Shown here: piece by piece, positions 34,548 to 47,830 of the stretch
Position numbering within the stretch: position 1 is the stretch's first letter
Layout: each line of letters starts with the position of its first letter
Assembly: GCF_030272615.1 (NCBI RefSeq)
Contig: NC_081407.1
Location: 264,726,574-264,790,573, forward strand
Reading direction: 5' to 3'
DNA length: 64,000 bases
Source: Cryptomeria japonica
Taxonomy: Eukaryota; Streptophyta; Pinopsida; Cupressales; Cupressaceae
The notes under the pieces: model-generated
Told to the model about the DNA's origin: nothing
Database searches by the model: none
Seen by the model: only the letters and a program-made list of their open reading frames with translations
Made by a program: the position numbers and the translations under genes

Positions 34548-35672
34548 ACTATCAAATGATCCAGACATAGTTTGCAGATTAAAGAAGGCATTGTATGGAC
34601 TCAAATAGGCACCTAGAGCATGGTATGCAAGACTAGTCAGATATCTATTATATCAAAATTTTAGAAAAGGTACTATTGAAGATAATTTATATTTCAAAGT
34701 TAAAGGCATTAAGTTGTTTATTGTTGGTTTTTATGTTGATGATATTATCTTTGGAGGAAGTGATGTCTTGTGTAATTAATTTGCAGAATAGATGCATAAA
34801 TAATTTGAGATGTCTATGTTTGGAGAATTGCCATTTTTTCTTGGTTTTAAAGTTACTCAGTTGGATGATGGAATATTTATTCCTCAAGCTAAGTATGTTA
34901 AAGATATGTTTATGAAGTTTGATATGGATAATTGTAAACCTGTCACTACCCCTTTAGCTGTTGGATGCAAGTTAGGCAAAGATGATACATCTCTGGATAT
35001 TGATCAAAAGAAGTTATAATCTAAGATTGGAGGACTATTGTATCTTACCATTTATAGACCAGATATTATGTAAGTTTTATGTTTGGTTACAATATTTGAA
35101 GCTAGTCAGAAGAAAACTCATGATCAAGCAGTGAAGAGGATTTTTAGACATTTGAAAGGAACTCAGGTTTCTTGCCTATGGTACAAAAAAGATGGATACT
35201 TCACGTTGAAGGAATATACAGATGTTGATTGGGCCGGAAGTGTAGATGATGGGAAAAGTACTAGTGGTGGTGCATTATTTTTGGGAGATAGATCGGTTTT
35301 AGTAAAAAACAATCTGTATAATTATCAATTGCATATGTTGAATATATTGCTACAACATCTCGTTGTACTCAAGTTTTGTGGATGAAGCAAACTCTTAAGG
35401 ATATCAGATTAGTATACGATGAATTTATTCCTATCATGTGTGATAATACCAGTGTTATAAACATTTCAAAGAATTCAGTTATGCATTCAAGACCTAAGCA
35501 TATTTCAATCCATTAGCATTTCTTGAGGGAGAAGGTTGCAGAAAAGAAAGTTAGACTAGAATACATTTCTACATCAAAGCAAATAGTAGACATTTTACTA
35601 AGGTATTGGCAAAGGATACTTTTGAGTATCTCAAGAAAAAGTTAGGGGTTATTGCCCCTCCTTTTTTTAACT
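34548..35672 (+). pseudogene. pol: Copia RT C-terminal part and RNase H (+ strand)
   Basis: Continuation of the Copia RT interrupted at 26,765. It starts LSNDPDIVCRLKKALYGLK, then a TAG where Gln is usual, then APRAWY. The catalytic block is FYVDDIIFGG (about 34,729-34,758), and FFLGFKVTQ and the PLAVGCKL motif follow (34,850-34,980). RNase H has YTDVDWAGSVDDGKSTSG (about 35,215-35,270). The remainder to about 35,672 is frame-shifted but readable (KHI..., LAKDTFEYLKKKL). Both RT and RNase H catalytic motifs are visible; stops disable the frame. Confidence 0.88.
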
Positions 35673-35934
35673 AGATGTATTTTCAATGATACATATTTCT
35701 AGGGGGAGACTTAGCTCTTATCCTTGTCTCCTAGATTGATGTTGATGTTCCTCTCAAGGGGCGCAGTGGTGTGAGTTAGTCAGTATAGTTTTTTTTCAAA
35801 ACCCTTTGTCATTATTGTCAAAGGAGGAGAGAGAATCAAATAGATTGGGAGAGAGAGAATTGGTGTAATATTTAGAGAAAGAGTTGTTATGAGATTGTTG
35901 TTGGGGAGAGAGAGAGTTTTTCCATTACTATTAT
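35673..35934 (+). other. Copia 3' non-coding region with purine tracts
   Basis: Contains GGGGGAGA-type and AAAGGAGGAGAGAGAA runs (about 35,701 and 35,819) that could serve as the polypurine tract before the 3' LTR. No ORF of note. Confidence 0.55.
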
Positions 35935-37144
35935 TGTTGGTGTTTCGGTGTTGCCATCAATGAGCTTGTACAGTTGCCATTGATGTCAAACTTGGTCATT
36001 CAGATGGATGTTGGTTTGGATATGCTTTGTTAGACCTTGGTTATCTGGATGGATGTTGGTCTGGATAATATTTTGGTGTTGGTTGTGTCATCTTGTATTC
36101 AGGGTGGTCTAAAATGCTTTTGGTGCCCTTCAGATATGTTGTTGATTGCATTGTGGTTTAGTAGATCATATTGTTTTGGTTCAGATATGTGTTGGAAAAT
36201 GCTTTGATATGTTTTGGGTCTTACCTTAGCATGTGAAGATTCACATGAAGTATTTTGCATTGGAAATGGTTATATGGCCGATTGATTGATTGGTTCTACA
36301 CATTATGCTTTGTAACATCTTTTGGATTATGTGTTAATGTGTGTGGATTGTTTGATCATTTTTGGAATGATACACTGTGATATGTTTTGGTTCCTTATTT
36401 CTCCAGGAGTGGACCGATCTAGGTATTTTAGGTTTGGGTGGCTTAATTTGTGTAATATTGCTTCTTCTATTTTGGTCAACCCTTAATTAGGTTTTCAATA
36501 TTGTATCTCATATTTAAGATGTGCAAATTAATGAAATGAGTGTGAATGAAAACTAAATTGTGTGAGGTGTATGCAAATGGTTTTCAAACAAATTTAAGTT
36601 TATGGTGATACAAAAGTTTGTTTGAGAAGAGATTTGAAGGTGATATATTCTGCAAGATAGTGTATTGTATCAACGAACATTATCAAAGATTTTTGTCATG
36701 ATGTTGGTCACTTGATTCAATTGTTTAAGGACAATTTCATGATTGGGAGAATCCTTCTCAATTTTAGTTCAACTATTTCATTAATTGTTGATTGACAGTG
36801 ATTCCTTCAATGACGGTTTGTATCTTGTCTTGAAGAAGTGTTCTTTAGTTGTACAAGTCCTTTGGTATCTTGCCTAAGGTAGTGCACCTTAGTTTTGCAA
36901 GTCCTTCAGGTGTTCGTTCTCCTTGGTTGCATACCTAAAATATTGTTATTCATATTGTGAGTTAGATTATCACAGTAGTTTTTTCCTATTTGGATTTTCC
37001 ATGTAAATATGGTGTTCGTGTGTTTACATGTTTATGCTTGATGTGTTGATGATTAAACTACTATTGTGAAATATTTTGATTAATAATTATTTTTGAAGTT
37101 CCAGAATGATTCACACCCCCTCTCAATCCTGGTGGGTGTTCAAC
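35935..37144 (+). repeat. 3' LTR of the split Copia element
   Basis: Starts TGTTGGTGTTTCGGTG. It contains the 'ttttttcctatttggattttcc' box near 36,975 and ends with GATTCACACCCCCTCTCAATCCTGGTGGGTGTTCAACA-like sequence (to about 37,144), the typical Copia LTR 3' end of this window. The edges are approximate, and no 5' partner is visible. Confidence 0.6.
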
Positions 37145-40100
37145 ACCACAGTACTAGATGGATGAGCAATTCAATATTCAAAAGTTCATTTTGGGATTGC
37201 AAACTTAGATTGGATCATAAGTAGACATATATAACCTTTTGACTATTGATTTAGTTTTCAAGAAATCAACCAAGAAACAACATAAGCTTTACTAAGTAAC
37301 CAACTACCAAAATTTTGAGGTGCCAGATTTGGGAATAAAAAGATTTAGAACAACCAATAGGGAGGTAAATTGTCAAATTTGGAATATGAAGAGAGGGAAC
37401 AATTTTTAGGATAGAGAAAAAGAGAATCATATTGGAAACAATAAGAGGTCCAACAACAACAACAATAATAGGATAGATAGGCCTCAAGGAAGGGTTGTTC
37501 TATAGATGCCATCCAAATCGGTTATCTTGAAAGCATGAAGCCAATACTTGATGACTACCCTATCTTCAATGAGTTTCAAGACATGTTTCCAATTGAGTTG
37601 ATTGAATTGATGGGGAGTTTGAATTTTTAATTGATTTGTTACCAAGATCAAATCCTCAATCAAAATATCCCTATAAGATTACCACCATTGAGTTGTATGA
37701 ATTAAACACACAAAGGGAAGATTTGTTGAACCAAGGGTTTATTAAACCTAGTGTGTCTTTGTGGAGTGCACACTAGTGATCTTTCGAAGAAAAAGGATTA
37801 AACTTTGTGATTTCATATTGATTATAGGATTATAAATAAGGAAAATATACATAATAAGTACCCATTTCTGAGGATTGGTAAGGTTTTTTATTAGATAAAA
37901 GGAGATATACTTGTTCTCTAAGATAGACCTTAGATCTAGCTATCATGACTTAAGGATTAAGGAAGAGGACATTTCCAAGACAACTTTTAGAACTCACTAT
38001 CGTCATTAAAAATTCACAACATGATACAAATCAATTTAACTAATGCTCTAGCAGCTTTCATGAATCTAATGGATAATGTTTCCAGAGTTTGCCTAGATGA
38101 TTTTGTGTTAATATTTTTGGATGATATCTTGATTTACTCAGAATCATAGAAGGACCATGATAAGGATTTGAGGATAGTTTTGCAGAACTCGCCTGAGGGA
38201 GCATAAATGCTTTGGTAAGCTATCTAAGTGTACCTTCTACTAGGAAAACGTGCATAGTTATCTAAGCCATATTATTTCAGTAGAAGAGATTTCAATTAAT
38301 CCCGAGAAGATTAAGCAATTATGGAGTACCCTACACCATAAAATGTAACTAAAGTTCATAGTTTCATGGGACTAGGATACTATAGGAATTTTATAGAGGG
38401 TTGTTATAGAGTTACAACACCTATCACTTTAGTCCAAAAGAAAGGGAAAGGATTTGAGTGGAATGAGAAGTGTGAGAAAGATTTCCAACTTTTGAGTGAG
38501 AAGCTCATGACAACTCTGATTTTGAAAATACCTGATCCTAATAAGAAATTCACAATGATAACAAATGCATTGAGTGAACATGTAGGAGGAGTCTTAATGC
38601 ATAATAAACAAGTGGTTGTGTACATGTCCAATAATTTGAAATAGTTTGAGTTGAACTATGCACCACATGACCTAGAGTTAGCAACCATAGTTCATGCCCT
38701 TCAGATGTGGAAATATTACTTATTGGGTAATTCATTTGAATTAAAGATATATAACCTATGAATCAAGTATATCTTTACTCAACCCAATATCAATGCTCTC
38801 CAATGAAGATGACTAGAGTTTCTCATTAAATATGACTTTGGGATAGAGTACATCAAAGTTAGAGAAAATAGAGTAGCAGATGCTCTTAGTAGAAGAAGGA
38901 ATCTAACAACCATGGTTGCTACTAGATCTAATTTGAGACAACTGATTCAAAGTCTAAAAGGATATGAGATTCATTCTAAAGCAAACTATCTTTAGAGAAA
39001 AAACCCTCAGTCTATTGAATTAATTTTTATGTGTTTATTTAGATGGATTATTTAGATACCAAGGCATAATGTATATTCCATACTTAGGGTATTGGAGGAA
39101 GTTGATCTTAGAGGAGATCCACAATACACCTTATTCAAAGCACCCTGGAGTAACTAAGATGGTAGCAAAACTGAGATATGTATATTTTTAAACAAGACTC
39201 AAGAAGGATATGATTGAATTCATGGCTTCATGATTGGAGTGTCAGTGAGTCAAGGTTGACCATGTGCATCTGGAAGTTCTTTTGTACCCACATGACATAC
39301 CTAAGTATAAATGGCAAGTGATTAGCATGGAATTCATTTTAGGGTTGCTTGTGCTAAAGAGTAGACATGATGTCATCTTGGTAGTTGTGGATAAGTTGAC
39401 CAAGGTTGCACACTTCATCCCGAGAAATCTTAAGAATGGATTGTTGACCTTAGCTAAAAAAAATTCAAAAGAGTTTTCATTTGGATAGAGTACATGAGAT
39501 GATCATATCGGATCGAGATACCTAAATGAATTCTAAATTTTGGACAATATAAAATATAGGATTGGGAACAAGGTTAAATTTTAGTTCATCATATTACCCT
39601 AAAAAATACAAAAAAATAGAGAGAGTGAATTAGGTAGTTGAAGACCTCCTTAAGATGTATTGTATGGATTAGAAATATAAGTTCAAGGAGTATCTTCCAT
39701 TGGTGGATTTTGCATATAATAACTCGTACCATGCATTGTTAGCTATGCAACCATTTGAATCTTTTTATGAATGATAGTGTTGTACACATATCTATTGCCC
39801 AAAAAATGGAAGACATGATTTTGATTGGTCCCAATATGCTTAAAGAGATGGACAACCAAATGAGGTTGATCAAGGAGAGACTGGAGGAGGTAGCAGATAG
39901 ATAAAAGAGATATGCAAACAAGAGTTCCATATAATTTTGAAAATCATCCAAACTTGCTCTTCAATTTTTGGGTTCATTTGATGTGTTGGAAGTGATCAAC
40001 CAAATTGCATACAGAGTTGATCTACTACCAGCTCTTTCTAATATCTATAATGTATTTCATGTGTCTATGCTTAATAAATATCATCCTAATGCTACTCATG

Positions 40101-40330
40101 TACATGGTTGGTGATTTATACATTCAAGATCCAGGAGTGGTGTTAGTGGGTCCAATCTAAATTTTGGGTCGACACAACATTAAGTTTTGGGTCGACATAA
40201 CGTTAAGTTATGTAATAGAGATATTGTTTAGTATAAGGTCCAATAGAACCAATTTTCCATGGATAGTGACACATGGGAGGATGTAGAGAAGATATATTGT
40301 TGTTTTCCTTATTTGAGGGCTTAGTTTGAG
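37145..40330 (+). pseudogene. pol: Old chromovirus-like Gypsy remnant (+ strand)
   Basis: Very broken Gypsy element. A Gag fragment is near 37,150-37,500. RT occupies about 37,650-38,350, with FPIPRI-like and ALAAFMNLM and then LDDILIYSE (about 38,115-38,145). The RNase H region is 38,366-38,900: YYRNFIEGC, FTMITNALSEHVGGVL (the first Asp is replaced by Asn), LNYAPHDLEL and RVADALSRR. Integrase pieces run 39,050-39,950 (KWQVISMEF, VVDKLTKVAHFIP). A chromodomain-like tail near 40,000-40,300 has VFHVSMLNKYHP and SDTWEDVE. Dozens of stops and shifts make it one of the oldest insertions here. The 5' end is cut by the Copia LTR. Confidence 0.8.
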
Positions 40331-41118
40331 ATACTTTGTTACTTAGTTTGAGATACGATGTTTTCTTAGTGTGATACGTTTGATTGCATTAGTGTGCTAC
40401 TTTTATTGTTTTAATGCTTGTCTAATAATATATCGAGATGATGTCTCTTCTTAGTAGGGAAGCATGTCACATCTTGTTATTTTACTTGCTTTATTAATAT
40501 AATAAACTAGTTGAGACTGGTTAATTATATTTTGATTGTTTAATTATGCATTAAATATATTTTAAAATTAAATGTTATTTAAAATGCATGAAAATGTATA
40601 AGAATTTGAATTTGAAATGATGATGCAATGTGCTTCGGCTATGGTTTTATGGACTAACCTATTGATGATAATCTAAGCACAAGTGAATGTAGGAACATGT
40701 CAAAGACAAGAACTTGGCTAAGGGAGAAGTGTCTTAGCCACTCGAAAATGGTCGGCATGATGGAAACCCAATGCACACACACACACTCACGCAATTGCAT
40801 ATATGCAGCATTTTGAATGATTTAGTATTGCATTTTATGTTATGATGCTAATTTTGATTTGAACATTATGTTTAAATGATGATTATGGATATGAATTATT
40901 GTTTGCAATGTGTTTGTTTCAAATGATTCAATAGAAAAAATAAAACCATCTCTCTCATTTTATTTATTCCATTATCGTCACATGTTTTGTAATTGTTTTA
41001 CTTACTAAAATAAAAATGTTTTCAAATGAAACATCTTTCTTTCAAACCAAAAGTATATATGTGTGTGTATTATTATGATGATGATGATGAATATATACAT
41101 AAATATGTACATGTTTAA

Positions 41119-41177
<59 letters not shown>

Positions 41178-41452
41178 GAATATTGACATATTTGTAAACC
41201 CTAAATGATCCAACCACTAACCTATAACTACAAACTGATTCAACAAACAATTAATAGAGATCTACCATGTATGCAAATAACATAAAATAATCAAATATAC
41301 CTTCACACACATTATAGGCTTGTTTCATTGTCCTACTATCTTCTAAGATCTTGTATACATGATGGTTGCTCTCAGCTATGTAGCACATGCACAAGAGATC
41401 ATGAAAGAATGGAGTGTATTTTCTTGATGAGGTAAGCTACTGTAGCATCCTA
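40331..41452. other. Probable LTR remnant, unassigned
   Basis: TGTCACATC at about 40,451-40,475 is a plausible LTR start for the preceding Gypsy remnant. The rest is AT-rich with a (TG)n tract, and I could not fix an end. No gene seen. Confidence 0.4.
41120..41176. repeat. (TG)n microsatellite
   Basis: Perfect TG repeat, 28 units. ORFs across it on either strand are artefacts. Confidence 0.97.
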
Positions 41453-42557
41453 TATTTTACTCTCTTACAATTTTGACTGTATTTGAGCTCTCACCTTGGT
41501 GTTTGTGCTCTAAGGCTTGAATAGGACCTGATTATACTCGTGCTATGCATATCTATCATCATTTTCACTTGGCACCTTATCCTACCCCTCAAATTTGGTC
41601 TCTAATTAGGCAGGACTAGGGTGTGTCACCCTAGTCCCCTCAGGACTAGAGCACCCAACACCCTGGTCCTCCCAACTAGGACCCAAATTTGGGCCCCTTA
41701 ATAGTCATGTAATTTGAGTGAAAATTCCATCTTTGTGTCAGCTCATGTCGAAAAATTAAGTTGTTTTTTGATGGGAAAGTATAAAAAGAGGTCTACCCCT
41801 CTCATTTGATTATCCACACACATGAAATTCAATTTGACATCAATCAATCAAGCATTCAAGCTCAAGAAAGCAAGCAATTAATCTTCATTCAAGCATTAGA
41901 GAAAAGATAAAATCAATATTCAAGCATTGGATTTGGCATTCATGTTCTATGTTATTGAAGACTTCATGAAACCCTAATTCTATGTGGAGACAAACAAAAC
42001 TTCACAAAGAGGTATATCATTTGTGTTTTCCGTCATTATTCAACATCTCCCTCAAAAGGAGAACATTTACATTACTACAATGCAATCAAATTTCATTTGT
42101 ATTTCATGGTCAATTCCAAAACCAGGGTTTGACCTTAGGAAAACCCCTATTACCAACCTATTTCCCTTCTCTAGTGTGCGCAGGAATAGGTACGAAGCTG
42201 CGATCTTCAAGATAAGCTTTATTTGTAGAGATAAATTGACCCCCCATTGGAGTGTGAAAAGTTCGAAGGACTAGAGCGACCGTCACACTGGTCCCAACAA
42301 ATCAGGAGGTCCTTTTGGGAATAGACCTGAATCCTCTTACAATCCTTAGATCCAAGTTTGTGGCTCAATCTGATGAGTGTAGCTTACTGTTTATGCATTT
42401 TTACATCAATTTCTAGCACATTTACCCTAATTTTAATAAATTCAACAATTCAATTCAATTCAGGAAAGAAGAGAACAATTCAATCCCAACCCCCTAGAAT
42501 TAGATTAGCATTCAAACCTCTTAGGTTTAGATTTATCTAATTCCTATATTTCCCTAA
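41453..42557 (+). repeat. LTR-like sequence (+ strand)
   Basis: Starts TGTAGCATCC and has a TATA box (TATAAAAAGAGG at about 41,780) followed by a leader-like region. The part 41,940-42,330 resembles 47,548-47,830 (shared 'ggtttga', 'aagcccct'/'aaacccct' and 'gtgtgc' blocks in order). Interpreted as a solo or broken Gypsy LTR; the right edge is uncertain. Confidence 0.45.
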
Positions 42558-43305
42558 TGTAATGGTCCCCAAGTAAAAATTAGCGGTTTTCATACATCTA
42601 ATTGTGGAAACCCTAATTTTTTACCATTACAACTATGATGCAAGGATGGTATGTTGATGTATGATCCTAGAGAGATTTTAAAATTATAATAGCATGATAA
42701 TTATTGTTTGATTTCCAAATGAGAGGGGAAAAGCCTCTTTTATAGAGATCACCATGAGAATGGAGGGTTTAGATCAAAAGGTTAAATGATGAATGGTCGT
42801 GATCACATAGTTAAAAGAGACTCAATAGGATTAGAGGCTAGGTAAAGATGAAGGGAGGAGATTGAGTGGTAGGTTAGAGTGAATAAGATTAAGAGGTTAA
42901 TTTGAAATAGAGGGACAAGATTGAGTGGTATGTTGACTTTTTGGTTCAATGAATGTGGACATTGGAGAAAGGACAAAGTGAATGAAGAGGAATTTGACAC
43001 TTTTGGCATGCCTATAAATTTAGATTATGATCCATGTGAACAAGTTGGAGGTCTGGGATTAGAAAGAAGAGGATAATGAATTAATTAAATAAATAAAAGT
43101 GTTTATTTAATTGATAAAGGAAAGGGTTTGGATTAAATACAAATATTTATTTAATTTAGGACAAAGGTAGGATTTAATAAATAATAAATATATATTTAAT
43201 TTAGAAGAGAAAATGCTAATGAATTAATTAAATAAATAAAAGTATTTCTTTAATTAATAGTGGAATAGTTAGTATCCTTACAAGTTTAAGCATGCCACAT
43301 TTGCA
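42558..43305 (-). repeat. LTR-like sequence (- strand)
   Basis: Sense-strand ends TGCAAATGTGGC and GGGGACCATTACA give TG...CA. The minus strand has TATAAAAGAGGC at about 42,733-42,744. The AT-rich U3 contains a duplicated 'gaattaattaaataaataaaagt' block, seen here as two near-identical copies at about 43,078 and 43,218. No target duplication was found. Confidence 0.4.
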
Positions 43306-44373
43306 TCATAAGCACTCAATCTCCCCCTGAGTTATACATCTCAGGTCCAAAATGCTTGTCAAATCCAATACCGAGGCTCCACTCCACTCCATATGTTGAT
43401 TGAGTTGTGCATATATGATTATCTGATGATCTTTCAGCTCCATTATTTCACCACAGCCTATGACATGATCTTGAATGTATACAAAGCCATATAATGTCAT
43501 CATCATGCCAAGAGTTAAACCGGTTAGCTCAAAAACATGCATGCCTGCATGATCAACAATCAGACCAACATATGTCATTCAAGTCTTCATCAACACCACC
43601 TGAGACATAACTTCCTATTCCATGTTACTAGGGCTAATGTAATAATCTCCAACCTTATTGTCTTACATAACCTACAATTACCTATTAGCATTCATATCAG
43701 TAACATCCTGCACATATCAGTTTCTTTTACCGATCCATCATCACTACCAGAGCACCTCCCTGTAACTCCTGACATTTTGTGTCATAGTGCATCAAATTCC
43801 AATTGTTAACTTGTCATGCATTGACACAACAGTAGTGATCGAACTCTGATTTGTAGGTGTGTATCTAAGGCCGCCACTATACACACCTATCTTCTCATTT
43901 CCATCCTTCATACTAGCAACATCTTGTTCTTTTATATGTCCTTCTTCATGAAGGGGGTGAATGATATAGTTCAATATACTACTCCCCCTGAGGTCTTGCA
44001 TCTCCTTTAGGCCTTAGGAGATATCACCTATGTATTGAATGCATAGTGCCGATCCATGGTCTTCTTCCTCTACACCTGCTCGGTCTCATTCTTCTTCCCA
44101 TTTTTAGTCATGGGAGCAGGTCTTACCATCTTCTGCTGATGGGTCCTTTCATTTCCAGACTGCATCACAACTAGAGGTAGTGCTATAGTAGCACATAACA
44201 TTCATCCCAACTTCATGATTGGGGAATCTCTTAACATGTTGGTTTGACCATCTTCTTCCGGTCATGTTGTTGTGACTAGAAACTGAAACCAGTGGACCTC
44301 TTGCTCCTGCAGGGACATTCATTCTTTGATTCCATGCAGGTCTCTGACTTTCATATGCTTTGTACCCACTTTT
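43306..44373 (-). other. 3' part of Copia-type element, degraded
   Basis: Downstream of the gag at 44,374 on its sense strand. It contains two TCAGGGGGAG purine blocks (about 43,323-43,332 and 43,983-43,992) of the kind used as polypurine tracts. Fragments of open frame occur, but no RT, integrase or protease motif, so pol is absent or deleted. Confidence 0.45.
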
Positions 44374-46020
44374 CTATAGAGCATAGTTGCTATATCGACC
44401 TCCATATGACTGCAAGTTCCTCTTCTTGCATTCAAACTCTCTATGGCCAATTCCATTGTAGTTATAACAAACATTATTTGCATATCCGGGAAAGGGGACA
44501 TGCATGTATCTACTCCTGGATACATTTTTCTCATATGCATGATTTCTATGAGATCCTAGATTATTCCTTCTAGATCTCTTTTTACATTCTTTTGCCCTAT
44601 GGCCATGAACATTACATGCAAAGCAATAACTGGAGAAGGATGACATATGACTTACAAATTTATTTTGCCATGCATGGGGATATATTATTGGTTTAGAATC
44701 TCCATCTATTCTTCTTCGGGGATGGATCCTAGGTTGTCCATTTTGTGCAACTCTTCCATTCGATCTCTTCTTCTCCCACACTTGCTTTGTCTTGTGGACG
44801 GTAGCACCTCCTTGTCTTCCACCAATAGGAGGTCTTCTTTGTTGTCTTCTCATTTTTTTTCTTTCGGTGAAGTTGTCTTCTCCCATCTTCCCTTTACCTT
44901 TGGGATCTACATTGTTCCTCCTCCTTGCAGCAACAATATTCATTCTTTTCTACAAGTCTTCACCGGTTGTATTTAGATCAACCTTCTTCTGGAGAACATT
45001 TTTAACTATGAAGGTTTGTCCCTTGTTTTCTTCATTTGAGGAGACAAACATAATGCCATTGTGGGGGACATTCTTGTTGGTGGAGCATTCACCGACACCA
45101 CTTCCTAAACCTTCTATGTCCTTGGCATGCTTTTGCTTTTTCAACATTTTATCCTAGGCATCACTACTGCTATCAAACCAGATTCTTACCTTGAGCTCAT
45201 CTTGACATTTCTCAAGGTCATTTTGGAGAACCTCCATTTCTCCAAGTAGCTGTTGATATTCTTCATTTTTTACTTCTAGCCTAGATGTTAGATCTTCACA
45301 TCAATACTCCTTGGTGCCTTCTTCTTGAAACTTCAACTCTGAGAAGCATTTTTCATAATCTTCAAGGCATTTTATCAACCGGTTCTACTCCACTATAGCA
45401 GCATTCTTGAATAACTTGTATTCCTTTCTTAGTCTACTGAGTTCTTCAAGTGCATTTACAAGCTCTCCTTTAAGATCAACTTCTACTTCATCTTCTTCTT
45501 CACCTTCACTATCACTACCAAACACATCTTGCCGATAGGAGTGATCTACATGATCATTCTCAGATGTGTGTCTCTCATCTTCTGATTCTTGAACCATGAA
45601 GAGGTGGGTTCCTTCTTCATCAATGTTGTGGCTGCCAGTAGATCCGCCTTCATCATCTGTAGATACATGAGATGCATTTCTCATCTCATTATCACAGGTC
45701 GGTTCTACAATAGTGGGCTCATTTTCATAGAGCTTCTTCAATCTATCCCATAAGCTTTTTGTCGATCTGCATCTATCCACCTGTGAAAAGACATCATCTG
45801 TTAGCCCACAGAGTATAGCCTTCATAGCTACTTCATTGCATCGGTTTCTTCTTTCTGCATCAGAGTTGGTGGGAGGATTGACTTTACTAGGGCAGCCATT
45901 TACAATAGACATCCACACATCAAACCCTAGAGAGGATAGGTAGACTTCCATTCTATAACTCCAAATAGAATAGTTTGAACCATTAAAAACTGGATCAGGG
46001 ATTGACACTAAACAAACCAT
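44374..46020 (-). pseudogene. gag: Copia-type gag with two zinc knuckles
   Basis: Starts at the ATG at 46,020, 74 bases from the LTR, and runs in one frame to 44,374 (549 codons). The N-terminal Gag fold has FNGSNYSIWSYRMEVYLSSL and TKSLWDRLKKLYEN, typical of Copia Gag. A central acidic and coiled-coil region (about 45,500-45,180) follows. Two knuckles lie near the C-terminus: CFACNVHGHRAKEC (intact) and CYNYNGIGHREFEC (second Cys lost). The frame is interrupted by four stops (about 45,386, 45,299, 45,154 and 44,954), each explained by a single C-to-T change. The long spacer between Gag fold and knuckles recalls the ORF at 61,552-62,760. Confidence 0.8.
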
Positions 46021-46079
46021 TGTGTCCTTAAGCCATAATCTACCCAAGCTGGAGAAAGCTCGTCTAACTGGGAACCTAC

Positions 46080-46091
46080 GCTCTGATACCA
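46080..46091 (-). promoter_or_regulatory. Primer-binding site (initiator tRNA-Met)
   Basis: The plus strand reads GCTCTGATACCA, the exact 3' end of plant initiator tRNA-Met, so the minus strand is the PBS TGGTATCAGAGC. It is two bases from an LTR start TGTTAGAATC at 46,094. Confidence 0.85.
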
Positions 46092-46093
46092 AT

Positions 46094-47220
46094 TGTTAGA
46101 ATCACTGTTGTTGTTACACCAAAATCTCAAACTGTTAGTGAACGGGCGTGCAACCAGAGTTAAGGAACCATGAGAGGTGGGATAAATCCATGTCATGAAT
46201 CCACAGGAGGCGCTAACCACCGAACGACCAACAAAAGACCGACTTCGATATAACCTTAGGTGAGTCTTGGTGACAAGTGGCATTTCAGTATAACTCATGG
46301 TTTCAGTATGTCTTTCCTAGCAATTAGTTGAAGTTATTTTGCTACACCGATAAGGTCTATTTCAAAGTAGCTCTGGCGACATCTTGGCGAAAATGAAGAT
46401 TTCGGTGTAGCTTAGGGTTTCGGTAAGTCATCTGAAGGAGTTCACTGGAGTCTTATTTTGTGGTGATAAGACCGGTTTCGTTGTAGCATGTGTTCGATCT
46501 TGGCAACAAAGGGGTTTTCAGTATGACTTGAGAACATGATAAAGCATTTTAGGAAGGATATCTAAGCAATAAAATTTGTTGATAAAGCACTGAGGATTTT
46601 GATGAGACATTGAAGTTATCTAAGTGATTTTTAAGACATCACCAAAGTGAGGAACTCTGTCGATAACCTTTGAGACTAAGTGGGGACCACAATTGACTTG
46701 TGTTGACTTGTCAAGTTGTTTGTTGATGATTAGTCCAAGACAAAGCATTGGGAATTCATCGTGAGTTCTCTATGTCTCTCCAGTAGTGGTTGGAATCCAT
46801 GGAAACCAAATTGAACCAGTTTGCAAAAGATAAATATAAACTTCTAAGAAACTATTAATGTGTTGGATGGTCAAATGGTGGTTCTGTTGGATATTGAATA
46901 TGATTAGTTGCAGAAATTTGTGACTATAATCTGTGTGTGATCTTATATGATCTGATGTTGTATGCTACCAGAACAAAGACTAGATGAGAGCGATAAGTCT
47001 GTATCTTGTATGTAATTTGTTTTACTATAGTAAAAGAAGACATAACTTTGTGTGTTGGTTTTTCACCTGTAAGGGTTTTCCCACGTGAACTTTGGTGTCC
47101 TCTCTGTGATTGTGAATCTTTCATGTTACTCTGTTTACTTGCATAGTGCATCTTAATGACTGTAATTGAAATTAAATTAATCGTTGCATCTCTCCTCTAA
47201 GAAATTGACATTTTGGAAGG
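46094..47220. repeat. LTR-derived sequence next to the Copia-type gag
   Basis: The left edge is the 3' end of the 5' LTR of the minus-strand element (position fixed by the PBS). The right part carries a plus-strand box 'ggttttcccacgtgaact' near 47,070, which normally marks the end of a plus-strand LTR. The segment may therefore be two LTR pieces back to back. The boundary between them is not resolved. Confidence 0.45.
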
Positions 47221-47830
47221 CGTTTTTGCACTCTACTTTCCTTATAAATTTGAAGGTGTACAAGTATCAATTCCCATTTTGTCACCTAATCCAAAAAAAT
47301 TATTTAACCATTGGAAGTTAGCATAAATTAGAAAAAATCTTGAGAATCCTATATAATACAATCAATTATAGTTCATAATCATCAATTCACAATGTACAAG
47401 TTCTAATGATCAAACATTCTTATTCATTCAATAGTAGATCTAATTACAAGGAGTAGCAAGCTACAACATATCTCCAAGTATGATTTCAAGATGAATTTTG
47501 TTATGATTTGTCATGTTATTATATCAACTCATGGACTTGTCTAAAGAGTGTTGCATCACCACCAATATCAAGCCCAAGGTATAATCTTGTCAATTCAACA
47601 TTTCATTTATGATTTAGCCTTTGCCCTACCAGTGGTAAGTTCTCTTTTTCATCATCATCACTGTCGTGGAGGTCAGAACACCAACACAAGGTTTGATTTT
47701 GGCAAGCCCCTATACAACACAACCATTTTTCCCTTATTTCATGTGTGCAAGTATAGAAAAACTTACCAATTTTTCCCACCAAAACGGTTGTGCTCCCCTT
47801 TAACTTTGAACAACTTGTAGGTCAATCAAA
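47221..47830 (+). other. Unassigned, partly LTR-like
   Basis: No gene seen. 47,548-47,830 resembles 41,940-42,330 and is probably the downstream part of a related Gypsy LTR. Confidence 0.4.

Noticed and set aside
41005-41250. Poly-Thr/His ORF
   Set aside because: Translation of the (TG)n microsatellite.
42558-43305. A fully defined solo LTR with target duplication
   Set aside because: TG...CA termini and a TATA box are present, but flanking 5-bp sequences do not match, so the boundaries remain tentative.
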